Part shown: one piece after another, positions 35,717 to 43,601 of the stretch | Numbering within the stretch: position 1 is the first letter of the stretch | Layout of the letters: each line of letters begins with the position of its first letter | Assembly: GCA_030694465.1 (NCBI GenBank) | Contig: JAUXYJ010000028.1 | Span: forward strand, 1-61,007 | DNA length: 61,007 nucleotides | Origin: Deltaproteobacteria bacterium | Lineage (GTDB): Bacteria > Myxococcota_A > Polyangia > Polyangiales > Ga0077539 | Direction of reading: 5' to 3' | Notes under the pieces: model-generated | What the model saw: the letters and a program-made list of their open reading frames with translations, nothing else | What the model was told of the DNA's origin: nothing | The model's database searches: none | Made by a program: the position numbers and the translations under genes

Positions 35717-37303
35717 TCACTCCTCGGCCCATCCACCGAAGCCTGCAGACACTCTGGCCTCTCCCGAGTGCTTGGCCGAATACCATCCTCCGGCGGCGGC
35801 CCAGTCGCCAAAGACGTGCACCGGGTCGCAGATGCGATGCAGGCCTGTCTCTGCCCAGTTGCCGATCTGAATGCCGTGAAATCGCGTGAGATTTTCCTGT
35901 CCCTTTGCGACGTCGCGCAAGAGAGAGTCAGGCACTGGCCATTCGCCATCGCTCACGATGACAACGTCGGCTCGGTTCCAAGCCTCGGCCTTGAGCTTAG
36001 CGACGACGCGCGAGATCACGCCTGCTTCATCGCTTCCGCCGGCAAAGGTTTGACCTAGAAATTCGAGCAATTTTCCGAGCCCATCGTCGGAGAGTGAGAT
36101 CTCCATTTCGATCACTTGCCCAGGACCGCTGTGGGCATACACAAAGCAGGCGCGCTTCTCGGCGTGCGCAGTCCTGAGCGCTTCGAGCACGATCGCTTTG
36201 GCGACCTGCTCAGGCAGCCCGCTCATCGATCCGGACGTGTCAATCACCGCGATGATCGGGCCGCGCACAGGCCGTGGGGTCTGGCGCTCAAGCGCGACCA
36301 GGGCGTCGCATTCGACCGCGCGGCGATCAAACGCGATGCCATCGACGCGGTAGCTCATCAGCGCGCACTCGGCGCGACGGGCGTGCCAGAGCAAGCGAAA
36401 CTTCGGGTGCCCAAACAGCGCGGATTCGCTGGGTAACATCCGCGAGATTTCGCCGCTTCGCTCGATCCCGCGTGTCTGAGCGGCGACCAAGGGCGTGCGG
36501 ACCTCATGCAGCTCTTCTTCGATTCTGCGCACCGAGGTCATGATCAATTCGGCCACTGATTCGCCATTGACGTTCACCTGCATCCGCCCAAGCGCGTGCA
36601 CGATTTCGCGTAGCGCTGGGAGCTTCTCGATCAGCTCACGGAGCCGCAAGAGGTTGGTCCATCCGATGTGCTTCAAGACGCCTTGGCTCATGTCCCAGCC
36701 ACGCCCAAGAAGCTCGCCGAGGTCTCCGAAGACGTCTGAAATTTGTGCCCAATACCGCGCGGGTTCTTGCCACCCGGCGACGACGCCGGGGTCTGCGCTG
36801 TAGTGCCGAGCAGCGACCTCACGTGTGGCTCGTTCGTTGAGTAGTCGTTGTGTCTCGGCGTCGAGCGCCACCTCTCTCGGGTTCTCGTTGGCACGCGCGG
36901 CGCGCAGCGCTTCGGTCTCTCTGAGGGCGTCGCGCTCAATGGCCTCAAGCGCTCGCAGCGCTGCTGAGACCGCGGCGATGAACTCGGCACTCTGCTGAGA
37001 AAATGCCAAGACAATGTCACGCAGCAGCGATTCAACTAGCGCGGGCTGATCCTTGCAAAACTTCGCGAGATTCATCGACTCGAGTGCCAATCGCACGGGC
37101 TGATCGATCGGCGCGGATGGCCACGTCTCTTGCGGCGGAAGCTGCCCCGCCAAGAGCGCCTGTTGCCACTGCAGCACTCCGGCCACGCGGTCTGCCAGCG
37201 AGCCCGTGGGCATGGTGAGTAGCCATGGCAACAGACCCGCGGGACACTGATCTACAAACGCGTAGCGCCGCGAGAGCGACTCGGCGTCAAAGCCTGCGCT
37301 CAC
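35717..37303 (-). CDS. viaA: ViaA-like VWA-domain protein
   Basis: The 528-residue protein has an N-terminal helical region. A ViaA-like central segment follows (LGELLGRGWDMSQGVLKHIGWTNLLRLRELIEKLPALREIVHALGR, then SGEISRMLPSESALFGHPKFRLLWHARRAE). The C-terminal VWA domain has the MIDAS motif DTSGS at 355-359, GGSDE near 422 and VSDGEW near 450. In E. coli ViaA stimulates the RavA ATPase, and the pair affects aminoglycoside uptake and Fe-S respiratory complexes. GTG 37303 overlaps the ravA stop (GTGA), so the two are translationally coupled. The usual MIDAS Thr is Ser here. A degenerate palindrome is translated within it at 36772-36791. Confidence 0.9.
   Translation of the reverse strand: MSAGFDAESLSRRYAFVDQCPAGLLPWLLTMPTGSLADRVAGVLQWQQALLAGQLPPQETWPSAPIDQPVRLALESMNLAKFCKDQPALVESLLRDIVLAFSQQSAEFIAAVSAALRALEAIERDALRETEALRAARANENPREVALDAETQRLLNERATREVAARHYSADPGVVAGWQEPARYWAQISDVFGDLGELLGRGWDMSQGVLKHIGWTNLLRLRELIEKLPALREIVHALGRMQVNVNGESVAELIMTSVRRIEEELHEVRTPLVAAQTRGIERSGEISRMLPSESALFGHPKFRLLWHARRAECALMSYRVDGIAFDRRAVECDALVALERQTPRPVRGPIIAVIDTSGSMSGLPEQVAKAIVLEALRTAHAEKRACFVYAHSGPGQVIEMEISLSDDGLGKLLEFLGQTFAGGSDEAGVISRVVAKLKAEAWNRADVVIVSDGEWPVPDSLLRDVAKGQENLTRFHGIQIGNWAETGLHRICDPVHVFGDWAAAGGWYSAKHSGEARVSAGFGGWAEE
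36772..36791. repeat. Dispersed palindrome, degenerate, inside viaA
   Basis: It matches 18 of 20 consensus positions, with a centre change of T to A. It is read in frame as DPGVVAG. Confidence 0.5.
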
Positions 37304-38919
37304 AGTGGTCTCCGGATCTCTTGGGGACTCTCGGCGCGCACACGAGGCTTTGTGCTCTCACGCGGCAACCAGGCGAAGCCCTCACGGAGCGCGGCTACTC
37401 GGCTCAAGAGAGAAGCGACTTCTGCTTGAGATTTTGCAAGATTTCTGGCCGCTGGCTCTGCAAAGTCGTGCGTCACCCAGAGGTGAACTCGGATTTCTTG
37501 ATCGAGCGTCACGATGTGGGCTTGAAGCTCTCGTTGGTATGCTTCGAGGTCTGCGCTCAGCGAATCGAGCTGCGAGAGGCAGCCGTCGACATAGATCGAT
37601 TTGTGACGCGTGGGCTCGAGCGCTGCTTTGCGATCAACCTCGATGCCAAGGCGATGGCCAGGGTCTTTGAGGTACTCAGCCCGTCCGTCCCAAGCGCGAA
37701 ACTGCACCCACCGGCGGTGTGGCGCCGGAAGCAGCTGCAGCGCATCTAACTCCTCGAGCGTAAAACCAGCGTTGCCGTTGGTGCGGTCCTCGATCTTCTG
37801 TTGCCCATAGACGTTGTGGCTGTGTGCAACGACCGGCGCGAGAAAGAGTGCGTTGCCATCACGGGTGGCCAGCACAAACCCACGCTGCTTTGATGAATGA
37901 TTGCCGCTCTCGTCCACAAAGAGCAGGCGGTCTTGGTCGTCGCGGATCTGCGTCCGGCTGCTCAGATCGCGCGCCAAGGTTGCCTCCCAGGACACCACCA
38001 GCTGGGTCAGCTGTGTGGGGTCCATCGAGGCCGACGCGCCTACGCGCGAGGCGTACCACTGGTAGACTTTTTCGCGGGATTCGGGCGCATCCCAGAGGCA
38101 GTGTTGCAGCAGCCAGCAGTCCCAAATGGACACGCTCGCGCGGCCGTTGCTTGCCGCAGAGACCTGCAAGAGCTTTACAATCTTGCGCCACCGTCGATCA
38201 GAGACCGAGATGGACTCTGCCGCACAGAACTCGCGAAGATCGCACAAGAGCGCCATCACGTCTGCGGGCACCTCGACGCGCTGCGCGTCGTGCTGGATCG
38301 CCTGCAGGTCCTCTGCGGTTAGCCTCACGGACGCCGCCAGCACAGGCGAGGCTTCTTGGGTGAGCGCCAGCAGCGAAGCGAACCCTTGCTTGCTCACAGG
38401 CCCTACATGCAAGCGCAGCAAGAAGCGATCAAACAGCGCGGCGAGCTCGTCGTCTTGGGGAAGCTCATTGCTTGCGCCGACGACTGCGAGCAGCGGCGTC
38501 TTGCAGCGCGTGGTCCCGTTGTCAAACTCACGCTCATTGAGCAGCGTGAGCAGCGAGTTAAGAATCGCGCTGTTCGCCTTGAAGATCTCGTCGAGAAACG
38601 CGATCGAGGCCTTAGGCAAATACGCCTCGGTCAATCGCTCGTAGCGGTCTTCTTCGAGCCCCTTGATCGACAGTGGTCCAAAGAGCTCTTCGGGGACACT
38701 AAACCGCGTAAGCAGCCGCTCAAAGTACGTCGACTGCGCAAACGCCAAGTGCAGCCGACGCGCGATCAGGCTCTTCGCCGTGCCTGGGGGCCCGACCATC
38801 AAGAGATGCTCGCCCGCGAGCGTCGCCAACAGCGCCAGCCGGACCGCCACGTCACGCTCGATCAACCCTTCGCTAAGCGCGTCACGAACCGTCCGAATCT
38901 TCTCGACTACACTTCGCAT
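37300..38919 (-). CDS. ravA: RavA-like MoxR AAA+ ATPase
   Basis: The 539-residue protein matches RavA through its AAA+ core: Walker A GPPGTAKS (43-50), the MoxR segment LLTRFSVPEELFGPLSIKGLEEDRYERLTEAYLP, Walker B IAFLDE (106-111), sensor-like VVGASNELP, and VSDRRWRKIVKLLQVSAASNGR of the lid. The C-terminal 200 residues are less conserved. MoxR ATPases remodel partner proteins with VWA co-chaperones. ATG 38919 has AAGGAG nine bases upstream. The open frame extends further upstream through a decayed SRPBCC copy, but homology starts at 38919. It is the first gene of the viperin run, preceded by 46-bp repeat copy B. Confidence 0.92.
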   Translation of the reverse strand: MRSVVEKIRTVRDALSEGLIERDVAVRLALLATLAGEHLLMVGPPGTAKSLIARRLHLAFAQSTYFERLLTRFSVPEELFGPLSIKGLEEDRYERLTEAYLPKASIAFLDEIFKANSAILNSLLTLLNEREFDNGTTRCKTPLLAVVGASNELPQDDELAALFDRFLLRLHVGPVSKQGFASLLALTQEASPVLAASVRLTAEDLQAIQHDAQRVEVPADVMALLCDLREFCAAESISVSDRRWRKIVKLLQVSAASNGRASVSIWDCWLLQHCLWDAPESREKVYQWYASRVGASASMDPTQLTQLVVSWEATLARDLSSRTQIRDDQDRLLFVDESGNHSSKQRGFVLATRDGNALFLAPVVAHSHNVYGQQKIEDRTNGNAGFTLEELDALQLLPAPHRRWVQFRAWDGRAEYLKDPGHRLGIEVDRKAALEPTRHKSIYVDGCLSQLDSLSADLEAYQRELQAHIVTLDQEIRVHLWVTHDFAEPAARNLAKSQAEVASLLSRVAALREGFAWLPRESTKPRVRAESPQEIRRPL

Positions 38920-38960
38920 TGTCGGGATCTCCTTGTGAGCGCACACGATAAGCGCTCGCT

Positions 38961-39006
38961 TCACCCCGCAGAGACGTGTTGCGCGAGGTCTTGCTGACAC
39001 AGGGCT
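38961..39006 (-). repeat. 46-bp direct repeat, copy B, upstream of ravA
   Basis: It differs from copy A (35650-35695) by one base and has the same orientation. It lies 42 bp upstream of the ravA start. The stretch from 38920 to 39305 otherwise holds only the SRPBCC remnant and a palindrome copy. Confidence 0.85.
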
Positions 39007-39039
39007 CTCTTGCCCTGCGAATGACCTCGGCAAAGAGCC

Positions 39040-39193
39040 CTCCAAGCGCGCGTGACTCGCCTTGATCCGGTGCTCCATCCCAGTGGCGAGCATGGCTTTG
39101 CGGGTGGCCTTGTCGAGCAGGGTCATCAGGACGCCCTCACCCTCTCTGCGACAAACGGGGTCTCTACGTGGTTGTCCGGCGTGACGTCGCGCG
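39040..39193 (-). pseudogene. Decayed 3' fragment of SRPBCC gene
   Basis: About 154 bp align with 33472-33636 of the intact SRPBCC gene in the same orientation, with substitutions and an 11-bp deletion. Read in frame it gives LLDKATRKAMLATGMEHRI against LPDEATRKAMLATGMEHGM in the intact protein. It marks the right edge of the viperin block and suggests duplication accompanying insertion. Confidence 0.85.
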
Positions 39194-39234
39194 CAGGATC
39201 TACCGATCGAATGCCAGCATCGAGCACACCCGCG

Positions 39235-39254
39235 TGATCCGGCGACGTCGCCGG
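39235..39254. repeat. Dispersed palindrome, right side of viperin locus
   Basis: It matches 19 of 20 consensus positions in non-coding DNA, 51 bp before the DUF1801 gene. Confidence 0.7.
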
Positions 39255-39305
39255 GTCTCTGCCCTTGTGTCAGTTGTTAGACAACGCGAGAGTGTCGGGC
39301 CTAGG

Positions 39306-39767
39306 ATGAGCGCTGTGGCCAAGACAACAACGACCGCTAAAAAGCCAAGCAAACGCACCGCCAAGACGCCTAAGCTCTTGTCCGGTGGCAACCCAAAGAT
39401 CGCCAAGGGCGACGGCGACGCGGTGGTGCAGCAGTACATCGCAGCGATGCCCGGCTGGAAGCACGAGGTGGGCGTGTGGCTCGACGCGAGGATCACCGCG
39501 ACCGTCCCCGGCGTGCGCAAAGCCATCCAATGGAACTCGCCCTTCTACGGGGTCGAGGGCAAGGGCTGGTGCATCGCGTTTCACTGCGTGAGCAAGTACG
39601 TGAAGGTCTCTTTCTTTCGCGGGACCGCGCTCGACCCGGTGCCACCGGTCGCGTCCAAGATCGAGGGCACGCGGTATGTGCACGTTCACGAAGGCGACGT
39701 GCTCGACGAGGCCCAGTGGCGCGCGTGGATCGCGCAGGCCGCGGTGATCCCTGGCTGGTTTGCCTAG
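39306..39767 (+). CDS. DUF1801 protein with basic N-terminus
   Basis: The 153-residue protein has a Lys/Thr-rich N-terminal tail (about 25 residues) and then a DUF1801/YdhG-like domain (DAVVQQYIAAMPGWKHEVGVWLDARI, KAIQWNSPFYGVEGKGWCIAFHCVSKYVKVSFFRG). The fold is a small alpha/beta domain of unknown activity. ATG 39306 is chosen because the palindrome and remnant lie upstream. A second DUF1801 gene follows after 33 bp on the same strand. Confidence 0.85.
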   Translation: MSAVAKTTTTAKKPSKRTAKTPKLLSGGNPKIAKGDGDAVVQQYIAAMPGWKHEVGVWLDARITATVPGVRKAIQWNSPFYGVEGKGWCIAFHCVSKYVKVSFFRGTALDPVPPVASKIEGTRYVHVHEGDVLDEAQWRAWIAQAAVIPGWFA

Positions 39768-39800
39768 CGCGTTGTGTGCGAGAGTCCGGCGCACATCGCG

Positions 39801-40229
39801 ATGACCAAGACCGACGCAGACACAGCCCTCTCGGCCACGGAGCTGATCGACCGCAAGATCGCGGATGCAACTGATTGGCGAGGCAAAACACTGGCTCAAT
39901 TGCGCGCGGTCGTGCGCTCGGCGGACCCCGAGGTCACCGAAGAGCTCAAGTGGCGAAGGACGCCGGTGTGGTACTGCGACGGGATGCTCACGACGGGCGA
40001 GACGCACACGCACACGGTCAAGATGACCTTTGCAAAGGGGGCAGCGTTGCGAGACCCCGAGGGGCTCTTTAACGCGAGCCTTGAGGGCAACGTGCGCAGG
40101 GCGATTGACTTTCGCGAGGGGGACGCGGTGCCCGAGAGCGCGCTGCGTGCGCTCGTGCGAGAGGCGATCGTGCTCAACCGCGCGGGCAAAAAGAAGAAGA
40201 ACACCGCGCGCAAGGACCTCGACAAATGA
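39801..40229 (+). CDS. DUF1801 protein
   Basis: The 142-residue protein starts at ATG 39801 (a GTG 27 bp upstream is possible). It has a DUF1801-like core (LRAVVRSADPEVTEELKWRRTPVWYCDGML, HTVKMTFAKGAALRDPEGLFNASL) and a Lys-rich tail. Its stop overlaps the ATG of the superoxide dismutase gene (ATGA), so the two are coupled. Function is unknown. Confidence 0.83.
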   Translation: MTKTDADTALSATELIDRKIADATDWRGKTLAQLRAVVRSADPEVTEELKWRRTPVWYCDGMLTTGETHTHTVKMTFAKGAALRDPEGLFNASLEGNVRRAIDFREGDAVPESALRALVREAIVLNRAGKKKKNTARKDLDK

Positions 40230-41026
40230 GCCGCGCGCGCGATTTGCCCCTGTCTCGCCGTGAGGCACTTGCGTCGATCGCGCTCAGCAGCGCATCGCTC
40301 GCCGCAGGCTGCGCGACAACACGCGAGAGCGCACGGACTGCGCCAACCACGGCACTTTCTCACACCGACGGAGCTGTCACGATGACCGCGATCCCTGCGC
40401 TTGCGGGCGCTCACACCATGGTCGCCCTGCCCTTTTCTGCAGGCGCGCTCAACGGAATCTCAGAGCGGATGATCTCGTCGCACCATCAGAACAACTACGG
40501 TGGGGCAGTGCGCAATCTCAACCGAGTCGAGCAAGAACTCGCGCAAATCACTGCAAATACACCCGCTTTCGTGGTGACTGCGCTGCGCGAACGCGAGCTC
40601 AATTTTCGCAACTCAAAGACCTTGCACGAAGCCTATTTTGCCAATCTCGGGGGCAACGGTCAGCGGTCGGGCGCCATTGATCGCGCGATTTCGCAGGCGT
40701 ACGGGGGTGCAGCGCAATGGGAGCAGCACATGCGCGCGACCGCGATGGGACTTGGCGGCGGCAGCGGCTGGGCCATCCTGGCCTTCGAGCTCGATACTGG
40801 CGCCCTGCGCACGGTCTCATCGGCAGGCCACACGCAAGCGCTCGCTACGAGCCTCCCACTGCTCGTGATGGACATGTACGAACACAGCTACCAGATGGAT
40901 TTTGGAGCAGGTGTGGCGCGCTACGTTGACGCTTTCTTTGCCAATGTTCTGTGGGACGAGGTCCACCGACGGCTTGAGAGTGCGCAGCGGATGAGCGCGA
41001 TCTTGCGCGGCTCAGCGACGCACTAA
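40226..41026 (+). CDS. Exported iron/manganese superoxide dismutase with Tat-like lipoprotein signal
   Basis: The 266-residue protein carries a twin-arginine signal (SRREALASIALSSASLAAGC) ending in a lipobox Cys, unusual for SOD. The dismutase domain supplies metal ligands in SSHHQNNYGG, TLHEAYFANLGG and LLVMDMYEHSYQMDFG (two His, then Asp and His). Export fully folded by Tat fits a metal cofactor loaded in the cytoplasm. It would protect the envelope from superoxide. It is translationally coupled to the preceding DUF1801 gene. Fe versus Mn preference cannot be told by eye. Confidence 0.9.
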   Translation: MSRARDLPLSRREALASIALSSASLAAGCATTRESARTAPTTALSHTDGAVTMTAIPALAGAHTMVALPFSAGALNGISERMISSHHQNNYGGAVRNLNRVEQELAQITANTPAFVVTALRERELNFRNSKTLHEAYFANLGGNGQRSGAIDRAISQAYGGAAQWEQHMRATAMGLGGGSGWAILAFELDTGALRTVSSAGHTQALATSLPLLVMDMYEHSYQMDFGAGVARYVDAFFANVLWDEVHRRLESAQRMSAILRGSATH

Positions 41027-41221
41027 TCACCGCCGAGCGTCGGCACGCTCGGGCGCTTGCGCACAGTGTTCTTCTTGGCCGCACGGGGCCACGCGAGAGA
41101 CCACGCAGCGCCCCTCTCCGCGCGCCTGCACGAGGCCCGCTTGTCTGAGCGCTCTCGGGTCTGCCAGCGCCTGAAAGATCTTGGTCTCAGCCGCCGACGC
41201 TGCTCGCACGGACGCGCTCAT
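41027..41221 (-). pseudogene. ArsR-like regulator with internal deletion
   Basis: This 64-codon frame reads MSASVRAASAAETKIFQALADP, the normal start of an ArsR protein, and then jumps directly to RALRQAGLVQARGEGRCVVSRVAP, the recognition-wing region. The roughly 40 residues that should carry the first helices and DNA-recognition helix are missing. The tail is Cys/Ala-rich. It is likely a nonfunctional remnant. It is convergent with the SOD gene, immediately past its stop. Confidence 0.55.
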
Positions 41222-41318
41222 AGGCGATCACGCATGAGTAAGTTAACCCTGTAAAACGCCTCACCGATCCGAGCGCACGATCGCGGCCTCCCCAGATGGA
41301 GAACCCGCGAGGGGGGTG

Positions 41319-41801
41319 TCAGCGCATAAACGTGACGGTGTTGGAGCCGCTCGTAAGAATCAACGTGCTGCCCATGACGGTATAATTGCCTCCTTCGAGC
41401 CCGAGAATCTCTCCGGCAGCGGCCGGCCGTCGCGCAAAGTTGTCCGTGGCATTGCGGCAGCCTGTTCGCTGGATGGTCCCCATCACGGTCCCTGCGGTCA
41501 CGAGCGTGTTGACGTTGTTCAGGGTCGACGCGCTCCAGGTGCCACCGCTGGACTCAAGCTCGGTGAGACATCCAGGGGTCTGCGGCGCCGTCGTGGTGCT
41601 CGTCGCCTGCGCGGTCATCACGTAGGTGTAGTTCGCGTCAAACCTCACTGTGGCCAAAAAAGACACCACGTTTTGCCGAGCGGACGCAGGCAGAGTCGCC
41701 AGGATATCCACACGCCAAGCGCCCCTTAGCTCGTCCCCTGGCATCGCCGGTCCGCACGCCATCAGTGCCATCGTCGCTGCGAAAAATACTCGTTTCATCA
41801 A
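41319..41801 (-). CDS. Small lipoprotein, unknown
   Basis: The 160-residue protein has a lipobox signal (RVFFAATMALMACG) and a beta-rich mature region (RGAWRVDILATLPASARQNVVSFLATVRFDANYTYVMTAQAT) with two Cys (GCLTE, TGCRN). It looks like a lipocalin-type or META-like small domain that measures or stores a ligand, but I cannot assign a family. It is divergent from the YkgJ-like gene. Confidence 0.65.
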   Translation of the reverse strand: MMKRVFFAATMALMACGPAMPGDELRGAWRVDILATLPASARQNVVSFLATVRFDANYTYVMTAQATSTTTAPQTPGCLTELESSGGTWSASTLNNVNTLVTAGTVMGTIQRTGCRNATDNFARRPAAAGEILGLEGGNYTVMGSTLILTSGSNTVTFMR

Positions 41802-41886
41802 GGTCTCCAGTTTGACTGCCAGGGTAGCCTACATGTGCGCAGCATGTCTCGCACAAGGCCCTCCAAGTCATGGCAAGATCGCGCGC

Positions 41887-42330
41887 GTGATCCACGTTCG
41901 ATTGGACCGACTGCGGGCTGGCCAAGCGCGCGAAGACCGCATGTGTGGCGAGTGCACAGCGTGTTGCACGGTGATGGCGGTGCCTGCCAAGCGCAAACCC
42001 AACAGACACGCGTGCGAGCACGTGAAGGCGTGTGGCTGCGAGATCCACAGCGAGCGCCCGGACGAGTGCCGGCTGTTTCATTGCTTGTGGTTGCGCGGCG
42101 CGATTGAGGGCGGCGAGCCTACGCGCCCCGACGTGCTGGGCGTGATGTTTGATCAGTTCACCGTGCACAATCCGCCAGGAGAATCGCAGGTGCACACGCT
42201 CGCGTTCGAGCTCTGGGACGGGGCGCTTGAGTCAACCGAAGCGCGCGCAGTGATCGACGAGCTCGCGCAGCGATTTGGTCTCGCGGTGTCGTACCGCGAT
42301 GGGCGCTGGAGCGAGGTTGAGCCAGGCTAA
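41887..42330 (+). CDS. YkgJ-family Cys-cluster (zinc/iron chelating) protein
   Basis: The 147-residue protein has the family hallmark MCGECTACCTVMAVP followed by HACEHVKACGCEIHSERPDECRLFHCLW. The eight or nine clustered Cys and His bind zinc or an Fe-S centre. The remaining domain is helical. GTG 41887 gives a plausible N-terminus; ATG 41833 or ATG 41941 are alternatives. Some members help protein hydroxylation or metal delivery, but no specific role is shown here. It converges on the MFS gene with an 8-bp gap. Confidence 0.78.
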   Translation: MIHVRLDRLRAGQAREDRMCGECTACCTVMAVPAKRKPNRHACEHVKACGCEIHSERPDECRLFHCLWLRGAIEGGEPTRPDVLGVMFDQFTVHNPPGESQVHTLAFELWDGALESTEARAVIDELAQRFGLAVSYRDGRWSEVEPG

Positions 42331-42338
42331 GCGCGAGC

Positions 42339-43601
42339 TCACACCGCGCGCGGGTGCAACGTCTCGCGCATGCGCACGACCACCACGACTCCCGAGCCCA
42401 GTGTGAGCGCGGCGACCGCCCCCATGGCCAGAGGCAACCCGAACGCGTCGGCGAGGACGCCCGCGAGCAGCGCTCCGATCGCGTAGCCAAGGTCTCGCCA
42501 CAGCCGGTAGACACCGATCGAAGACGCCCGCCACGAGGGGTGAGCCACGTCGCCGATGGCCGCAAGGAGCGTCGGATAGACCATCGCGGTCCCGAGCCCA
42601 AGCAGCGCACAGCCGAGAAAAAACCCTGCAAAAGTGCTCGCCAAGACCACTCCCACGATCGCGATCGCTTGCAGCCACATGCCCCCGACGATCAGCCACT
42701 TGCGGCCCACGCGATCGGACAACGCGCCCGTAAAGAGCTGCGCGACACCCCAGGTCGCGGGGTAGGCCGCGGCGAGCGCTGCGATCTGTCCGAGTGTCAT
42801 GTGGGCGTTGCGAAAAAAGAGCGGAAACAAGCCCCAAGCCATCCCATCGTTGAGGTTATTGACCAGTCCTGCTTGGCTCACACTCGAGAGCGTCTTGTCA
42901 CGCCACGTGGTGCGCCAAAAGATCTCGCGGGGAGACAGCGCGACCGTGGCTTCGGGGGTCTCACGGAGCCGCGACTCGGCGGCGCTGTGGCCCGCGGTCT
43001 CGCGCGCGGCGAGGGCTGAGAGCACCAAGCCCAGCGAGACAAACACCACGCCGAGATAGAAGGGCTGCGGGCGCAGTCCGTACGTCTGGGCGACCCATCC
43101 GGTGGCGAGAGCGCTCGCGGCGACGGCGAAATACCCTGCAAATTCATTGAGACCCATCGCGAAACCGCGCCTGTGAGGCCCCGCGAGGTCGATCTTCATG
43201 ATCACGGTGGTCGACCACGTGAGCCCCTGGCTGATCCCCAAGAGCGCGTTGGCAAAGAGCACCCAGCGCCAGCTCGGCGCCCACATCAAGAGCCAGGGCA
43301 CGGGCGTCGCGACGAGCCACCCGACGACGAGCACGGGCTTGCGTCCCCAACGATCGGACAAGCGCCCGGCGAGATAATTGGTGAGCGCTTTGCTCACGCC
43401 AAAGACCACGATGAACGACAGCACCGCGGTCTTGGCTGTGAGCCCAAAGGTCTGCTCTGCGATGGGCGACAAGATCGTGCGCTCAAGGCCCACCATCGCG
43501 CCCACGAGGGCGTTGATCAGCACGAGCAGCGAGAACTGTGCGAGGTTCTCGCGAATCCCAAGTTGCCTGACTTTTTGCTCGGGTTGATTCGTGTGGTTCA
43601 C
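42339..43601 (-). CDS. MFS transporter
   Basis: The 420-residue protein has twelve predicted helices and the MFS loop motif LSDRWGRKPVLVVG in the first half, repeated as LSDRVGRKWLIVGG in the second. GTG 43601 overlaps the stop of the ArsR-rhodanese gene (GTGA), so they form one unit. The rhodanese partner and the facing chrA gene suggest export of a sulfur, chromate or other toxic anion; that is inference. A CTGCAAATTC motif lies inside. Confidence 0.88.
   Translation of the reverse strand: MNHTNQPEQKVRQLGIRENLAQFSLLVLINALVGAMVGLERTILSPIAEQTFGLTAKTAVLSFIVVFGVSKALTNYLAGRLSDRWGRKPVLVVGWLVATPVPWLLMWAPSWRWVLFANALLGISQGLTWSTTVIMKIDLAGPHRRGFAMGLNEFAGYFAVAASALATGWVAQTYGLRPQPFYLGVVFVSLGLVLSALAARETAGHSAAESRLRETPEATVALSPREIFWRTTWRDKTLSSVSQAGLVNNLNDGMAWGLFPLFFRNAHMTLGQIAALAAAYPATWGVAQLFTGALSDRVGRKWLIVGGMWLQAIAIVGVVLASTFAGFFLGCALLGLGTAMVYPTLLAAIGDVAHPSWRASSIGVYRLWRDLGYAIGALLAGVLADAFGLPLAMGAVAALTLGSGVVVVVRMRETLHPRAV
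43136..43145 (+). repeat. CTGCAAATTC over-represented 10-mer
   Basis: An exact copy inside the MFS gene, on the strand opposite to transcription. Confidence 0.5.

Noticed and set aside
35650..39006. CRISPR array from the repeated 46-mer
   Set aside because: Only two copies, 3.3 kb apart with genes between them, and no cas genes.
37300..39126. RavA extended to the upstream ATG at 39126 (608 residues)
   Set aside because: The extra N-terminus is translated SRPBCC debris and the 46-bp repeat. RavA homology and a good ribosome binding site begin at 38919.
39270..40268. Minus-strand 332-codon frame over the DUF1801 genes
   Set aside because: Both DUF1801 genes on the plus strand show family motifs, and the minus frame does not.
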